A DNA stretch of 59,749 bases from a virus: positions 1-59,749 of IMG/VR virus record IMGVR_UViG_3300021961_000103; one strand, 5' to 3'. The position numbers and the translations under genes were made by a program. Shown one piece after another: positions 1 through 7,448 of this stretch. A model generated the notes under the pieces. That model saw nothing but the letters and a program-made list of their open reading frames with translations, was not told where the DNA came from and made no database searches. Position 1 is the first letter of the stretch, and each line of letters starts with the position of its first letter.

Positions 1-422
1 TACTAACAGAACACCTGCCGGACAACACGCTCACTGATCTGGTTGCAGGTGCTGTTGGCGAAGGTACAGCCATCAAATTTATGGCTCATCGTAAAATTGC
101 GGCTGACCTTCCCAACCCAACAGACATATTATCCGGCAAAGTTAAGAAACTGACCAAGAAAGTTGAAGTGTCAGGACAGTATTCACTGGCAGTGTCCATG
201 TGCTATGAACTCAAAGAGAATGAGAAACACAAAGACTTTGACAAGATGGCAGACAGTTTCCTTAACTTTATGATGGACAACTTTGACACAGAATTGACTG
301 TGATGGGCGCCAAGATTGCTCTTTCCACATACAAACTACCAATGAAGCCAAGCAAGTTGAAATCATTCAACAAGTTCCATGAGAAGTTTGGCAAATATGT
401 TGTAGCGAGTATGGAGGGTTAA
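1..422 (+). CDS. MoxR-like AAA+ ATPase, C-terminal part (5' end outside window)
   Basis: The reading frame is open from base 3 to the stop at 420-422, so only the last ~139 residues are visible; an internal ATG at 81 is not needed as a start. The visible part has no Walker motifs. It looks like the C-terminal lid region of a MoxR-type AAA+ ATPase, with a segment 'FMAHRKIAADLPNPTDIL' followed by a Lys-rich helix. The assignment rests largely on the neighbour: the stop overlaps the start of a metallopeptidase/VWA protein (TAATG), and MoxR ATPases are commonly encoded beside VWA proteins and act on them as chaperone-like remodelling partners. The ATPase identity is inferred; the coding call is solid. 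Confidence 0.7.
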   Translation, partial: LTEHLPDNTLTDLVAGAVGEGTAIKFMAHRKIAADLPNPTDILSGKVKKLTKKVEVSGQYSLAVSMCYELKENEKHKDFDKMADSFLNFMMDNFDTELTVMGAKIALSTYKLPMKPSKLKSFNKFHEKFGKYVVASMEG

Positions 423-1603
423 TGAGAACTCCACAAGAAGAAAAAATCGTAACAGCCAGAATATCATTGTTGCTGAAGAAACCATTCTTTGGCAACATGG
501 CCACAAGACTTATCCTAAAAGAAAAACCCGAAATAGGCACTGCGGCGACTGATGGCAGACATCTTTGGTATGCCCCAGAATTCATTGACCGATTGGATGT
601 CAAACAGGTTGAGTTCTTATTAGCACACGAAGTTCTACACGTGGCATTTGAACACATGCTAAGACGTGGTGACAGAAATCCACAGGGTTGGAATGTTGCG
701 GCCGATTATGCAATTAATCAGATACTTGACGATGAAGGCATTGGATCTAAACCTACAGGTGATGATGCTCCATTGTTGGATCCACAATACAGAGGTTTGT
801 CAGCAGAACAGATATATGACAAACTATCGGATTGGCAGAAACAACAGCAGACACTCGATGTCCATATCGACTTGGATAAGGGAGAAGCCACTATCAAGGA
901 CAAGGACGGTAATGAAACAAAAATCGAAATGCCCAAGATGTCTAAATCAGAACAAGATCAACTCAAGGATGAAATAAAAAATTCACTGTTACAATCTGCC
1001 AAGGCGGCACAATCATCAGGTGCTGGTAATATTCCTAAAGGATTAGAAAGACTGATCACAGACATCACACAACCTAAATTGGACTGGAGATCGATGCTGA
1101 GACAGACCATAAAAAGTCAAATCAAGAACAACTACTCTTGGATGAGACCTTCACGCAAGATGTATTCGACTAATGCAGTGCTACCAGGACTTGACGTCCA
1201 AAACGAGTTAGATATTTGTGTTTCGATAGACACATCAGGCTCTATATCAGAATCTATGCTCAAAGATTTTTTGGGGGAGATCAATGGTATTGCAGAAGAA
1301 TTTGATGACTACAAGATTAAAATATGGTGTTTCGACACAGAAGTTCATGCTCCGGAATCATTCGAATCATGGGATGGTAAATCAATTACCAATTATCAAC
1401 CACAAGGTTACGGTGGTACAGATATAAGTGTAAATTGGAAATGGATGCAGGAAAATGAAATAAAACCACAACTGCTTGTGTGTTTTACAGACGGTGAAAC
1501 TTGGGATCGTTGGGGTGATTCTGACTATTGTGATACACTGTGGATCATTCATACCAATGACAGAGTAAAACCACCTTTCGGCCAAACCGTTTATTACGGT
1601 TGA
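422..1603 (+). CDS. Metallopeptidase-like / VWA domain protein (DUF2201 type)
   Basis: This 393-residue protein has two parts. Near residues 69-78 there is a zinc-peptidase-like HEVLHxxFEH motif (H69, E70, H73, H78), typical of the putative metallopeptidase domain found in front of VWA domains. From about residue 265 there is a VWA fold with an intact MIDAS: IDTSGSIS, then the Thr in YGGTDIS, then the Asp in CFTDGETW. The middle (150-220) is charged and probably a linker. The start ATG overlaps the preceding stop (TAATG) with a strong GGAGGG ribosome site just upstream, so it is translationally coupled to the AAA ATPase. Together they form a MoxR/VWA pair, usually involved in metal insertion or remodelling of partner complexes. 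The phage target is unknown. Confidence 0.88.
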   Translation: MRTPQEEKIVTARISLLLKKPFFGNMATRLILKEKPEIGTAATDGRHLWYAPEFIDRLDVKQVEFLLAHEVLHVAFEHMLRRGDRNPQGWNVAADYAINQILDDEGIGSKPTGDDAPLLDPQYRGLSAEQIYDKLSDWQKQQQTLDVHIDLDKGEATIKDKDGNETKIEMPKMSKSEQDQLKDEIKNSLLQSAKAAQSSGAGNIPKGLERLITDITQPKLDWRSMLRQTIKSQIKNNYSWMRPSRKMYSTNAVLPGLDVQNELDICVSIDTSGSISESMLKDFLGEINGIAEEFDDYKIKIWCFDTEVHAPESFESWDGKSITNYQPQGYGGTDISVNWKWMQENEIKPQLLVCFTDGETWDRWGDSDYCDTLWIIHTNDRVKPPFGQTVYYG

Positions 1604-1628
1604 TCATTCCTATATACATAACTATAAT
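1600..1628 (+). promoter_or_regulatory. Sigma70-type promoter for the 1667-2881 gene group
   Basis: TTGATC (1600-1605), a 17-nt spacer, and a perfect TATAAT (1623-1628) lie in the only intergenic gap of this area. The predicted start near 1635 gives a ~32-nt leader that carries AAGGAG just before the ATG at 1667. This looks like a host-polymerase early promoter. Confidence 0.65.
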
Positions 1629-1666
1629 ATGCGTATATAATTTAATATTAAATTAAGGAGACTAAA

Positions 1667-1963
1667 ATGCCGGAAGAAAAAAAACAACCTGTTGCAGAAA
1701 CAAAAACAGAAAAGACTGCAGATGCACCAGTTACACAAGATATCAATCTTACAGTTGCAGACTTAAGAAATCTAAGAACAATTATTGACATCGCGAGCCA
1801 GCGTGGAGCATTCAGAGGAAACGAACTCAAACCAGTTGGCGAAACATATGATAAGTTAGATCAATTCGTAAAAGCAGTTGATGCCAAAGCACAAGCAGAA
1901 AATCCTGCTCCAGCGGAAGGTGAAACAAAAGACACACCTGCGCCTGCTGAAGAAAAGAAGTAA
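1667..1963 (+). CDS. Small acidic conserved phage protein, unknown function
   Basis: A 98-residue protein whose ends are low-complexity and rich in Lys, Glu, Ala and Pro. The central block (about residues 27-66) is ordered, including 'ADLRNLRTIIDIASQRGAFR'. I recall this core ('DLxxxxxIIDxASxRGAF') from small T4-like cyanophage proteins that have no assigned role. It has a strong AAGGAG ribosome site and follows a sigma70-type promoter, so it is probably early. The next gene starts 9 nt after its stop and also has a good ribosome site. I do not recognise a function. Confidence 0.85.
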   Translation: MPEEKKQPVAETKTEKTADAPVTQDINLTVADLRNLRTIIDIASQRGAFRGNELKPVGETYDKLDQFVKAVDAKAQAENPAPAEGETKDTPAPAEEKK

Positions 1964-1972
1964 GGAGTACAA

Positions 1973-2596
1973 ATGAAACACGTAGGTTTTTTAAAAAAAT
2001 TAAACTCTAAAGTAATTGTAGTATACAAAACTATACCTGGAGATCCAGAATCATCTTTAGTTTTAGACAGAGATGCACTCAGACCTTTCGAGGCAGACAT
2101 CATAATACCACACCTGGAATCACCAGAAGGACAAGAAGCGTTCGACTTTGGCGATTACCTTGCTCAAAGATCAATGCCAACAGATGACATCACAGGTGAA
2201 AATTTACCGGGTGCAACTTCAGATCCTTCAGATCCAGTGGCAGTGGCAAACTCGAGACCGACCACCGTATTGGCGTATCTTCATGCCAAGGGATTATTGA
2301 TCAAACAACCAACATACAATGTTATAATGACTCCAGAAGCGAATGTGACCATGGCTTTGGACGAATTAAACAAGATGATTGCTGATCAACGTGGCGTTAA
2401 GATCACAGACTTAGCACCAAAGGATGCAGCCAACTTACCAAAGAACGATCCGCAAAAAATAGAAGCAAAAAATATGTTCACAAGAGCAGAAAGAATGATT
2501 GCTCAGGCAGAAGACCTTAAGGAAAGAGCCTACAAGTTAGACGAAACCCTAAGACCTAAAAAGGGTAGACCTAAAAAAGAAACTGTAGAGGCCTAA
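1973..2596 (+). CDS. Conserved T4-like phage protein, unknown function
   Basis: A 207-residue soluble protein with a good ribosome site (AAGGAG) before the ATG. The N-terminal ~100 residues look folded ('MKHVGFLKKLNSKVIVVYKT', 'GDPESSLVLDRDALRP', 'EGQEAFDFGDYLAQ'). I recall similar proteins with the same 'MKHVG..' opening in T4-like cyanophages. The C-terminal third is charged and helical and ends in a KKGRPKK stretch, a basic tail that could touch nucleic acid. It sits between the small acidic protein and the omega-like gene, probably in one operon. No function can be assigned. Confidence 0.85.
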   Translation: MKHVGFLKKLNSKVIVVYKTIPGDPESSLVLDRDALRPFEADIIIPHLESPEGQEAFDFGDYLAQRSMPTDDITGENLPGATSDPSDPVAVANSRPTTVLAYLHAKGLLIKQPTYNVIMTPEANVTMALDELNKMIADQRGVKITDLAPKDAANLPKNDPQKIEAKNMFTRAERMIAQAEDLKERAYKLDETLRPKKGRPKKETVEA

Positions 2597-2599
2597 CGT

Positions 2600-2881
2600 A
2601 TGGCACGGGTATTTGCTAACGACGTTTTAAGAGCATGCGAAAAACAAGGCATCGATTCCAAGTTCGAAACGGTCATCTTGGCAGCTCATAGAGCAAGACG
2701 AATACCAAAACTCAATCAGTCAGATCATGTTTTATCCGGCGAAGAATATGATCAAGGATCCACGGCGGTCACTGCACTAAGAGAAATCGAATCAGGTAAA
2801 ATTGATATGATAGAACTTAGAGACCAAGTGATACAATCATTAAGAAATGTGACTGCTGTGGAGGAACCTCACGATGAATGA
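2600..2881 (+). CDS. rpoZ: RNA polymerase omega subunit-like protein (RpoZ homologue)
   Basis: A 93-residue protein, the size of bacterial omega (about 70-130). It reproduces the omega signature in order: the N-terminus MARV, then 'KFETVILAAHRARRI' (compare RFDLVLVAARRARQM in E. coli), then an acidic loop, then 'TAVTALREIESGKID' (compare TTVIALREIEEGLIN). Omega binds the C-terminal region of beta prime and helps assemble and stabilise RNA polymerase. A phage copy could replace host omega and change promoter choice or how phage factors such as gp55 bind. It starts 3 nt after the previous stop with no clear ribosome site, so coupling is likely. Its last 13 nt overlap the convergent gene on the other strand. 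The family call is strong; the role in infection is inference. Confidence 0.85.
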   Translation: MARVFANDVLRACEKQGIDSKFETVILAAHRARRIPKLNQSDHVLSGEEYDQGSTAVTALREIESGKIDMIELRDQVIQSLRNVTAVEEPHDE

Positions 2882-4011
2882 GGGTATAATTTAACTCCGC
2901 TACCGACTTTCCGTTTTGGAATTTTACTGTCCGCTGAACTCACACAACTTTTTGTTATGCACGGCATTGGAGCATCGAACAACTTGAATCCTGTTTCGAT
3001 GTTACCCAAAGGCACATCTGCACAAGAATAAGATCTTTTTATCGAACCGTCAGGTTCCCTTATGATGATTGATCTATATCCAGATGAACACTCCCAACCT
3101 TCGAATTTGTTAAAATTGAAAGCATTGAATCGTTCTGCTTGGTCCATGTACCATTTCTTGCCCTTGGAATCTTGGAACTCCACTTGAAAGTGTTGCGGAA
3201 CTTCCGTGTTGTGAGTGATGTTTTCTTTTGATTCTATAGGGAATTTGGGTTTGGGTCTCATGACATATTTGTTTTTAACTTCAGTGAATGCTCTCTGCGG
3301 CATGCCGTTGTATAATTTTTCCTTCATTTCATCCGTGTAGCCGTCTACAATCTTAGATGCGGTGGTGTCCGACTGTGGCTTGAGTGTGACATTTATGCCT
3401 TGGTTGTGGAAGAACAAAGCATTTTCATAGTAGCGATCAAATGATTCCGGAACCATAACCATATTGATAGTGACTTGCACATCGTGTTCTTGACAGTAAA
3501 TTAACTTGTCGGCGAAGTCCTGCATGCGGTCGGGAGTGTTGACGTGTTCCACGTGTAGGCTGGCAGTGATGGATGCCCTGTGAAACTTAGACGCATGATC
3601 AACATATGTTTCGAACCATTTCATCGGCCTTGAACAATTGGATGTCATGTGTACAGATGTGTAGTTGGTGTTGGAAACATCATCTGCAAGATGCTTCATT
3701 ATGTCCAGATATCCGGGATGGAAGGTTGGTTCGCCGCCACTCAATGAAAAATGGAATGAATTGAATGATCTTTCCCTGGCCTGTCTTTTGATTTCGTCGA
3801 TGGTTTGTAAACACAACTCAGTTGGTCTATGGTCCTTGGTGTTGGATCTGGCGTATGGCCAGCAGTACGAACATCTGTAATTACAAAATCTCCCCAACAA
3901 CCAACTCACAGAAAATATATCTCTGTACAGCAGTGTCCTTTGTCCAACACTAACGATATCATCAAACGGAATCGCACTGAAATCGTATTCCGATGTTGCC
4001 AAGTTAGACAT
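2869..4011 (-). CDS. Radical SAM enzyme A with C-terminal SPASM-like domain
   Basis: A 380-residue protein. The [4Fe-4S]/SAM motif is CNYRCSYC (C43, C47, C50), followed by a SAM-binding GGEP segment ('LSGGEPTFHPG'). After the core, from about residue 310, come Cys residues spaced as in SPASM auxiliary-cluster domains: C..., 'DGSIKRSYSC', 'PLGN', then 'CITKSC'. This is the ordinary order, core first and auxiliary cluster last, unlike most of its neighbours. It is the final gene of the minus-strand block and overlaps the previous gene by 8 nt. Such enzymes use a 5'-deoxyadenosyl radical to abstract hydrogen, and SPASM members often act on peptides or sugars. Its substrate is unknown. Confidence 0.93.
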   Translation of the reverse strand: MSNLATSEYDFSAIPFDDIVSVGQRTLLYRDIFSVSWLLGRFCNYRCSYCWPYARSNTKDHRPTELCLQTIDEIKRQARERSFNSFHFSLSGGEPTFHPGYLDIMKHLADDVSNTNYTSVHMTSNCSRPMKWFETYVDHASKFHRASITASLHVEHVNTPDRMQDFADKLIYCQEHDVQVTINMVMVPESFDRYYENALFFHNQGINVTLKPQSDTTASKIVDGYTDEMKEKLYNGMPQRAFTEVKNKYVMRPKPKFPIESKENITHNTEVPQHFQVEFQDSKGKKWYMDQAERFNAFNFNKFEGWECSSGYRSIIIREPDGSIKRSYSCADVPLGNIETGFKLFDAPMPCITKSCVSSADSKIPKRKVGSGVKLYPHSS

Positions 4012-5254
4012 TCCAGAACTCCTTGAACTCAGGAACTAAATCTAAGATATTTTCTCCTCTGCTTTTATCAAGGGCGTTTGTGTAATCAACAAACTCCTTC
4101 CAGTACGTTGCGTACCAATCTTCAGAGTACATGTATTGGATGACTTGTTTGACCTTTGGCCTGTTTGTGTATGGTTGAAGTCTTTCCTCAACTAATTTTT
4201 TCAACTCTAAAGGTAGTGTTTTTATGTTCAAGCACTTGGGATGATTTAAAATATTTAAGTACACATCATCGAACATGATGGAATCGCACCATTCATACAA
4301 TTTAGGAAGTGCTAAGATGTTATAAGTCTGCACGGTAGAATGAATCTGGAGTCTGGTGTTTCTAAGTCTTCTCAGTTTCTTAAAGTTTTCTTCAATCTTG
4401 TTCCACGAAGATGGATATCTCACGTACCTATCCAAATCTCCAACAGCATCTATTGAAGCATTTATCTTGACCATTTTAAAGAAGTGCCAGTACCAAACCA
4501 TCCTGTCCGGAATGTTTGTAAGATTGGTGTTGTATTTCAAACGTATGTGTTTGGCGAAATCCTTGTCCTGCAAGTATTGGAACAGGTCATATTGTTTTGT
4601 GGCGAGTGTCGGCTCTCCTCCGGTCAGATATATTTCTTCTATGCAGTCAGCAATTTTAGAAATGTTATCCCATACCTTGCTGTTTTCAAACCAGTCCATG
4701 TTGGATAGCCTTTTGATTTCATCTTCGGGTAATTTTTCATTGGGCACCAATTCTGCTGTGCTAACGACATCGTTCCATTCTTTCACCCACTGTGAACTTG
4801 CATACGGATTGCACATCCTACATTTTAAATTACACAGATTGCCCAGTCTTAGATCAATGTATCTTATATCAGGATGAGCATACTCTGTTTGGATGTCTAT
4901 GGTGTCATTGTACCATGATTCGTTGTAACTCTGCCTCGCACTTTTAACGCCCGCATCTTCTTCTGAAAAACATCTCTGGCAAATTTCAGGACGTTCTCCA
5001 TTAATAAACTGCTGTCTGATTTTTTGATAATAAGGAAGGTTCCAAACTTCTTCTATGTCGTGCTGATCTAATTTCATGGGTTCATTGTTCTCATCAACAA
5101 TATGGTTTTTACCAGGTGTTGAATTACAGCAAACTCTGTACTTGCCACTGGCGTTTGTTGCCAAATGCATGAAAGGTAACACGCAGAAAGTAGGCGATAT
5201 ATCAGCAGTAGGATCCTCGGATATCTGCTGTTTTAATGGTGGTTTAAGCGTCAT
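4004..5254 (-). CDS. Radical SAM enzyme B with N-terminal twitch/SPASM domain
   Basis: With the ATG at 5254 the protein has 416 residues; a TTG at 5311 would extend it deep into the upstream gene and is rejected. The auxiliary-cluster Cys lie at the N-terminus: C24 ('FCVLPFMHL'), C42-C43 ('VCC'), and C92/C95 ('CQRC'). The radical SAM motif follows at CNLKCRMC (C141, C145, C148), then 'GGEP'. This reversed order matches what I know as the N-terminal twitch-domain radical SAM group. It starts 11 nt after the stop of the 157-residue protein. A second cluster usually helps bind or oxidise the substrate. The substrate is unknown. Confidence 0.93.
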   Translation of the reverse strand: MTLKPPLKQQISEDPTADISPTFCVLPFMHLATNASGKYRVCCNSTPGKNHIVDENNEPMKLDQHDIEEVWNLPYYQKIRQQFINGERPEICQRCFSEEDAGVKSARQSYNESWYNDTIDIQTEYAHPDIRYIDLRLGNLCNLKCRMCNPYASSQWVKEWNDVVSTAELVPNEKLPEDEIKRLSNMDWFENSKVWDNISKIADCIEEIYLTGGEPTLATKQYDLFQYLQDKDFAKHIRLKYNTNLTNIPDRMVWYWHFFKMVKINASIDAVGDLDRYVRYPSSWNKIEENFKKLRRLRNTRLQIHSTVQTYNILALPKLYEWCDSIMFDDVYLNILNHPKCLNIKTLPLELKKLVEERLQPYTNRPKVKQVIQYMYSEDWYATYWKEFVDYTNALDKSRGENILDLVPEFKEFWNV

Positions 5255-5265
5255 ACAGCGGTGTT

Positions 5266-5739
5266 TTACTTGTCCTCGCCTGTAATGTACTTGTAATACT
5301 CCGCAGGCCAATTATCGTAGTAATTAGTGTGTTTTAGATAGGCTCTCCTGCTCATGATATCGCTTTTGATCTGCACAAATATGCAGTTGGTAAAGTTCTT
5401 AACAAAAGCACCTGATTCTTTATTGCTGATAAAGAATAATAGATTGGTGTGCTTGGGATCTTCTGAAAACTCTTTGATCTTCTTGTCGATGTATTTTTGG
5501 GTGTATGCCATCTCGTCTCCCAACCAGCATATGGCTATCATGTATTTCTTGAGATCTAATTCGTCCACACAAGAGTTTATATTTTCCCGTGCATCAATGA
5601 ACTGTATCTCATTGCCCAGTCTGGCTTTTCTTGCGTATGGACAAACAGGAAACCCGTTGGGTTTCACCTTTTCTATGTGAGATTCGCTCCATGCAAGAAA
5701 CTTATCTCTGAACTCATCAAAACTCTTTTGAACTGTCAT
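5266..5739 (-). CDS. Unknown small protein with a CPYARKA motif
   Basis: A 157-residue soluble protein that I cannot place in a family. Its most distinctive segment is 'GFPVCPYARKARLGNEIQF' at residues ~29-47, where a single Cys is followed by Pro-Tyr-Ala-Arg. Further on are 'AICWLGDEMAYTQKYIDK' and a hydrophobic strand 'NLLFFIS'. The alternation of strands and helices suggests a compact alpha/beta fold. The ATG at 5739 overlaps the preceding oxygenase gene by 23 nt, the longest overlap nearby. Its place between an oxygenase and a radical SAM gene suggests it belongs to the same pathway, perhaps as a partner or carrier, but nothing in the sequence proves that. Confidence 0.85.
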   Translation of the reverse strand: MTVQKSFDEFRDKFLAWSESHIEKVKPNGFPVCPYARKARLGNEIQFIDARENINSCVDELDLKKYMIAICWLGDEMAYTQKYIDKKIKEFSEDPKHTNLLFFISNKESGAFVKNFTNCIFVQIKSDIMSRRAYLKHTNYYDNWPAEYYKYITGEDK

Positions 5740-6514
5740 GATATTTGTAAAATTGTATGTTGATTCCGTTCTTCATCCAGTCGGCAGGTTTACCATCGTG
5801 AAGCACACTGGCATGTATCTGACAAGCATCAAACACAAATAAACTTCCTGTTTCGTGTTCTAATATTGTTTCCTCTTCGAAACCTCTCAAATTATTTTGT
5901 GACACATGTGGATATCTTTGTTCGCTCCACTGTCCATAATCTTTTTCAGGATCTGTGGGATTGCCGAACTGATCAATAAGTCCATCATACACTCTTGCTA
6001 TCCTGTATGCAGAATTATCTTGACTGCTGGAAAAATCTCTGTCAAACGTCACTGAATAGCCAATGCGTCTTTGTTTGTAAAATGCTGTCCAAGCTTTAGT
6101 TCCATGTCTTAAGAACAGAGGAATAATCACACTCTTCCACGGAATCATGTTGTCATACCATCTATATGTGTGTTCATCCTCAGTGGGCAAATCAACGTGG
6201 CAATCGTGTGGCTGTGTGGTGATGTAAAAGTTACCGCTGTGTTCAGTAGAAAATTCTCCCCTGCCGAATAATTCTTCGAATCTATACTGCAACCATGGCA
6301 TCTTTTTAAACATGTCTGTCATATCAACTACAGACTGTATGTTGGATGCTGTTTCTTGAAACTTGGCTCTGTGTGCATTTTGAAATTGATACAGCCTTAT
6401 CTTTTCTATTTCGCTCTTGCTGAAGAACTTTGGTATCTTTTGTGCAGGTCTGAATCGTTCGATAATTTGCTGTCTGTAATTCTTGCAACAGGTGATGTAT
6501 CTTAAGTTAGCCAT
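5717..6514 (-). CDS. Probable 2OG-Fe(II) oxygenase (cupin-like fold)
   Basis: A 265-residue protein. 'HDCHVDLPTEDE' supplies an HxD pair (H106, D108), and 'LFVFDACQIHAS' near the end supplies a distal His (H234) in a strand like the last metal ligand of 2-oxoglutarate oxygenases. The spacing of ~126 residues is usual for the double-stranded beta-helix fold. No clear Arg for 2OG binding is seen ~10 residues after H234, so the co-substrate is less certain than the metal site. It overlaps the aminotransferase-like gene by 8 nt. It would hydroxylate or otherwise oxidise an unknown substrate. Confidence 0.72.
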   Translation of the reverse strand: MANLRYITCCKNYRQQIIERFRPAQKIPKFFSKSEIEKIRLYQFQNAHRAKFQETASNIQSVVDMTDMFKKMPWLQYRFEELFGRGEFSTEHSGNFYITTQPHDCHVDLPTEDEHTYRWYDNMIPWKSVIIPLFLRHGTKAWTAFYKQRRIGYSVTFDRDFSSSQDNSAYRIARVYDGLIDQFGNPTDPEKDYGQWSEQRYPHVSQNNLRGFEEETILEHETGSLFVFDACQIHASVLHDGKPADWMKNGINIQFYKYHDSSKEF

Positions 6515-7448
6515 TCAATCTTTCCTCAACTACATTATAAAACTTATTTTTATAATAGTCAAACACAGGCTTCCTTATGTTGATTCTGTTGTATGAACTA
6601 TCTCTATGGAAAAAATCCCAATCTGGTTTTCTGCCAGATGCTATATGGATTGTGGGCGATGGTACTAAACCAAAGTATTTGCACACCTCGTGCTGAGATT
6701 CTCTGTACAAGTTTGGCACAGTGTCAGGACTGAATTCTTTCATCAGCATGTTACCAACATATGTGTTCAAATGGATGCCATGATGCCATTCTGTTTGCAC
6801 AGCCATCGGGCCGTATTTCCATTTGGTGTAGCAGATGCCAGATCTGAATTGTCCTGTGCCCAAACCCTTGGTTGTGGAGAAAGCAACCACTTTGATGCAG
6901 TTGAAATCCAAAGTCCACTCAAGACCATAACAAGTACCAAACCATGCACAATCAATCATAACAGGAATATTGAGTTGATCACACTTTTCTAATATTTCAT
7001 AATACCTCGGATGGATGTGACCTGCACCAGAAAAAGGCACACTCATCACCACCGCATCATTTTTTTGTAGTGGTTCGTTTTCATCGTCTATGAACCATTC
7101 CCAATAGAATTCATGTACATCTCTGTTGTACGGGTACTCGCCTCTGAGCATTCTGAGTCGCCATTTGTTCCTTGCACATTCATAATGGAACCAATCCAGT
7201 GTTTGTGTGGCACCAAGGCTCACATACTTGAATGGAAAAGTGTCGAGGCCTTCCACCTTGTTCAACTTGGAAGACTTGATCCATTGTGTGAAAGTGTCCA
7301 GATACTCGTCTTGTACATCGTAATCGATATTGAACCATCCATGTTCCTTGACATGATCCTGTAAGAATTTAAAGGGTGGTTCTATGGTAGTGCTGTTGCC
7401 AGTAGTGCCCAAGTAGTCTTTAAAAAGTCCCGAGAATTTGTTGCTCAT
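6507..7448 (-). CDS. PLP-dependent aminotransferase-like protein (fold type I), short form
   Basis: Start taken at the ATG at 7448 (313 residues), because GGGAGA lies 6 nt upstream and the ATG overlaps the previous stop as ATGA; the longer TTG start at 7460 has no such support. PLP signatures appear in order: 'SLGATQTLDWF' (cofactor loop), 'VMIDCAWFGT' (Asp that would pair with the pyridine nitrogen), and 'FSTTKGLGTGQFRSG' (Lys for the internal aldimine, Arg for the phosphate). It is shorter than the usual 380-430 residues, and the C-terminal small domain looks reduced. A transaminase or related PLP role is likely, but substrate and activity are uncertain. Confidence 0.75.
   Translation of the reverse strand: MSNKFSGLFKDYLGTTGNSTTIEPPFKFLQDHVKEHGWFNIDYDVQDEYLDTFTQWIKSSKLNKVEGLDTFPFKYVSLGATQTLDWFHYECARNKWRLRMLRGEYPYNRDVHEFYWEWFIDDENEPLQKNDAVVMSVPFSGAGHIHPRYYEILEKCDQLNIPVMIDCAWFGTCYGLEWTLDFNCIKVVAFSTTKGLGTGQFRSGICYTKWKYGPMAVQTEWHHGIHLNTYVGNMLMKEFSPDTVPNLYRESQHEVCKYFGLVPSPTIHIASGRKPDWDFFHRDSSYNRINIRKPVFDYYKNKFYNVVEERLNG

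Noticed and set aside
2600-2881. The 93-residue protein as late coactivator gp33
   Set aside because: Size would fit, but the LAAHRAR and ALREIESG segments match omega closely and no gp33 pattern is apparent.
4356-4877. A 173-codon open frame on the plus strand inside radical SAM B
   Set aside because: It is antisense to a clear enzyme, has no ribosome site and no protein-like motif; similar long shadows occur opposite many genes here because of codon bias.
5254-5311. N-terminal extension of radical SAM B from a TTG at 5311
   Set aside because: The extra 19 residues overlap the upstream coding sequence, lack a ribosome site and do not resemble the enzyme family; the ATG at 5254 fits better.
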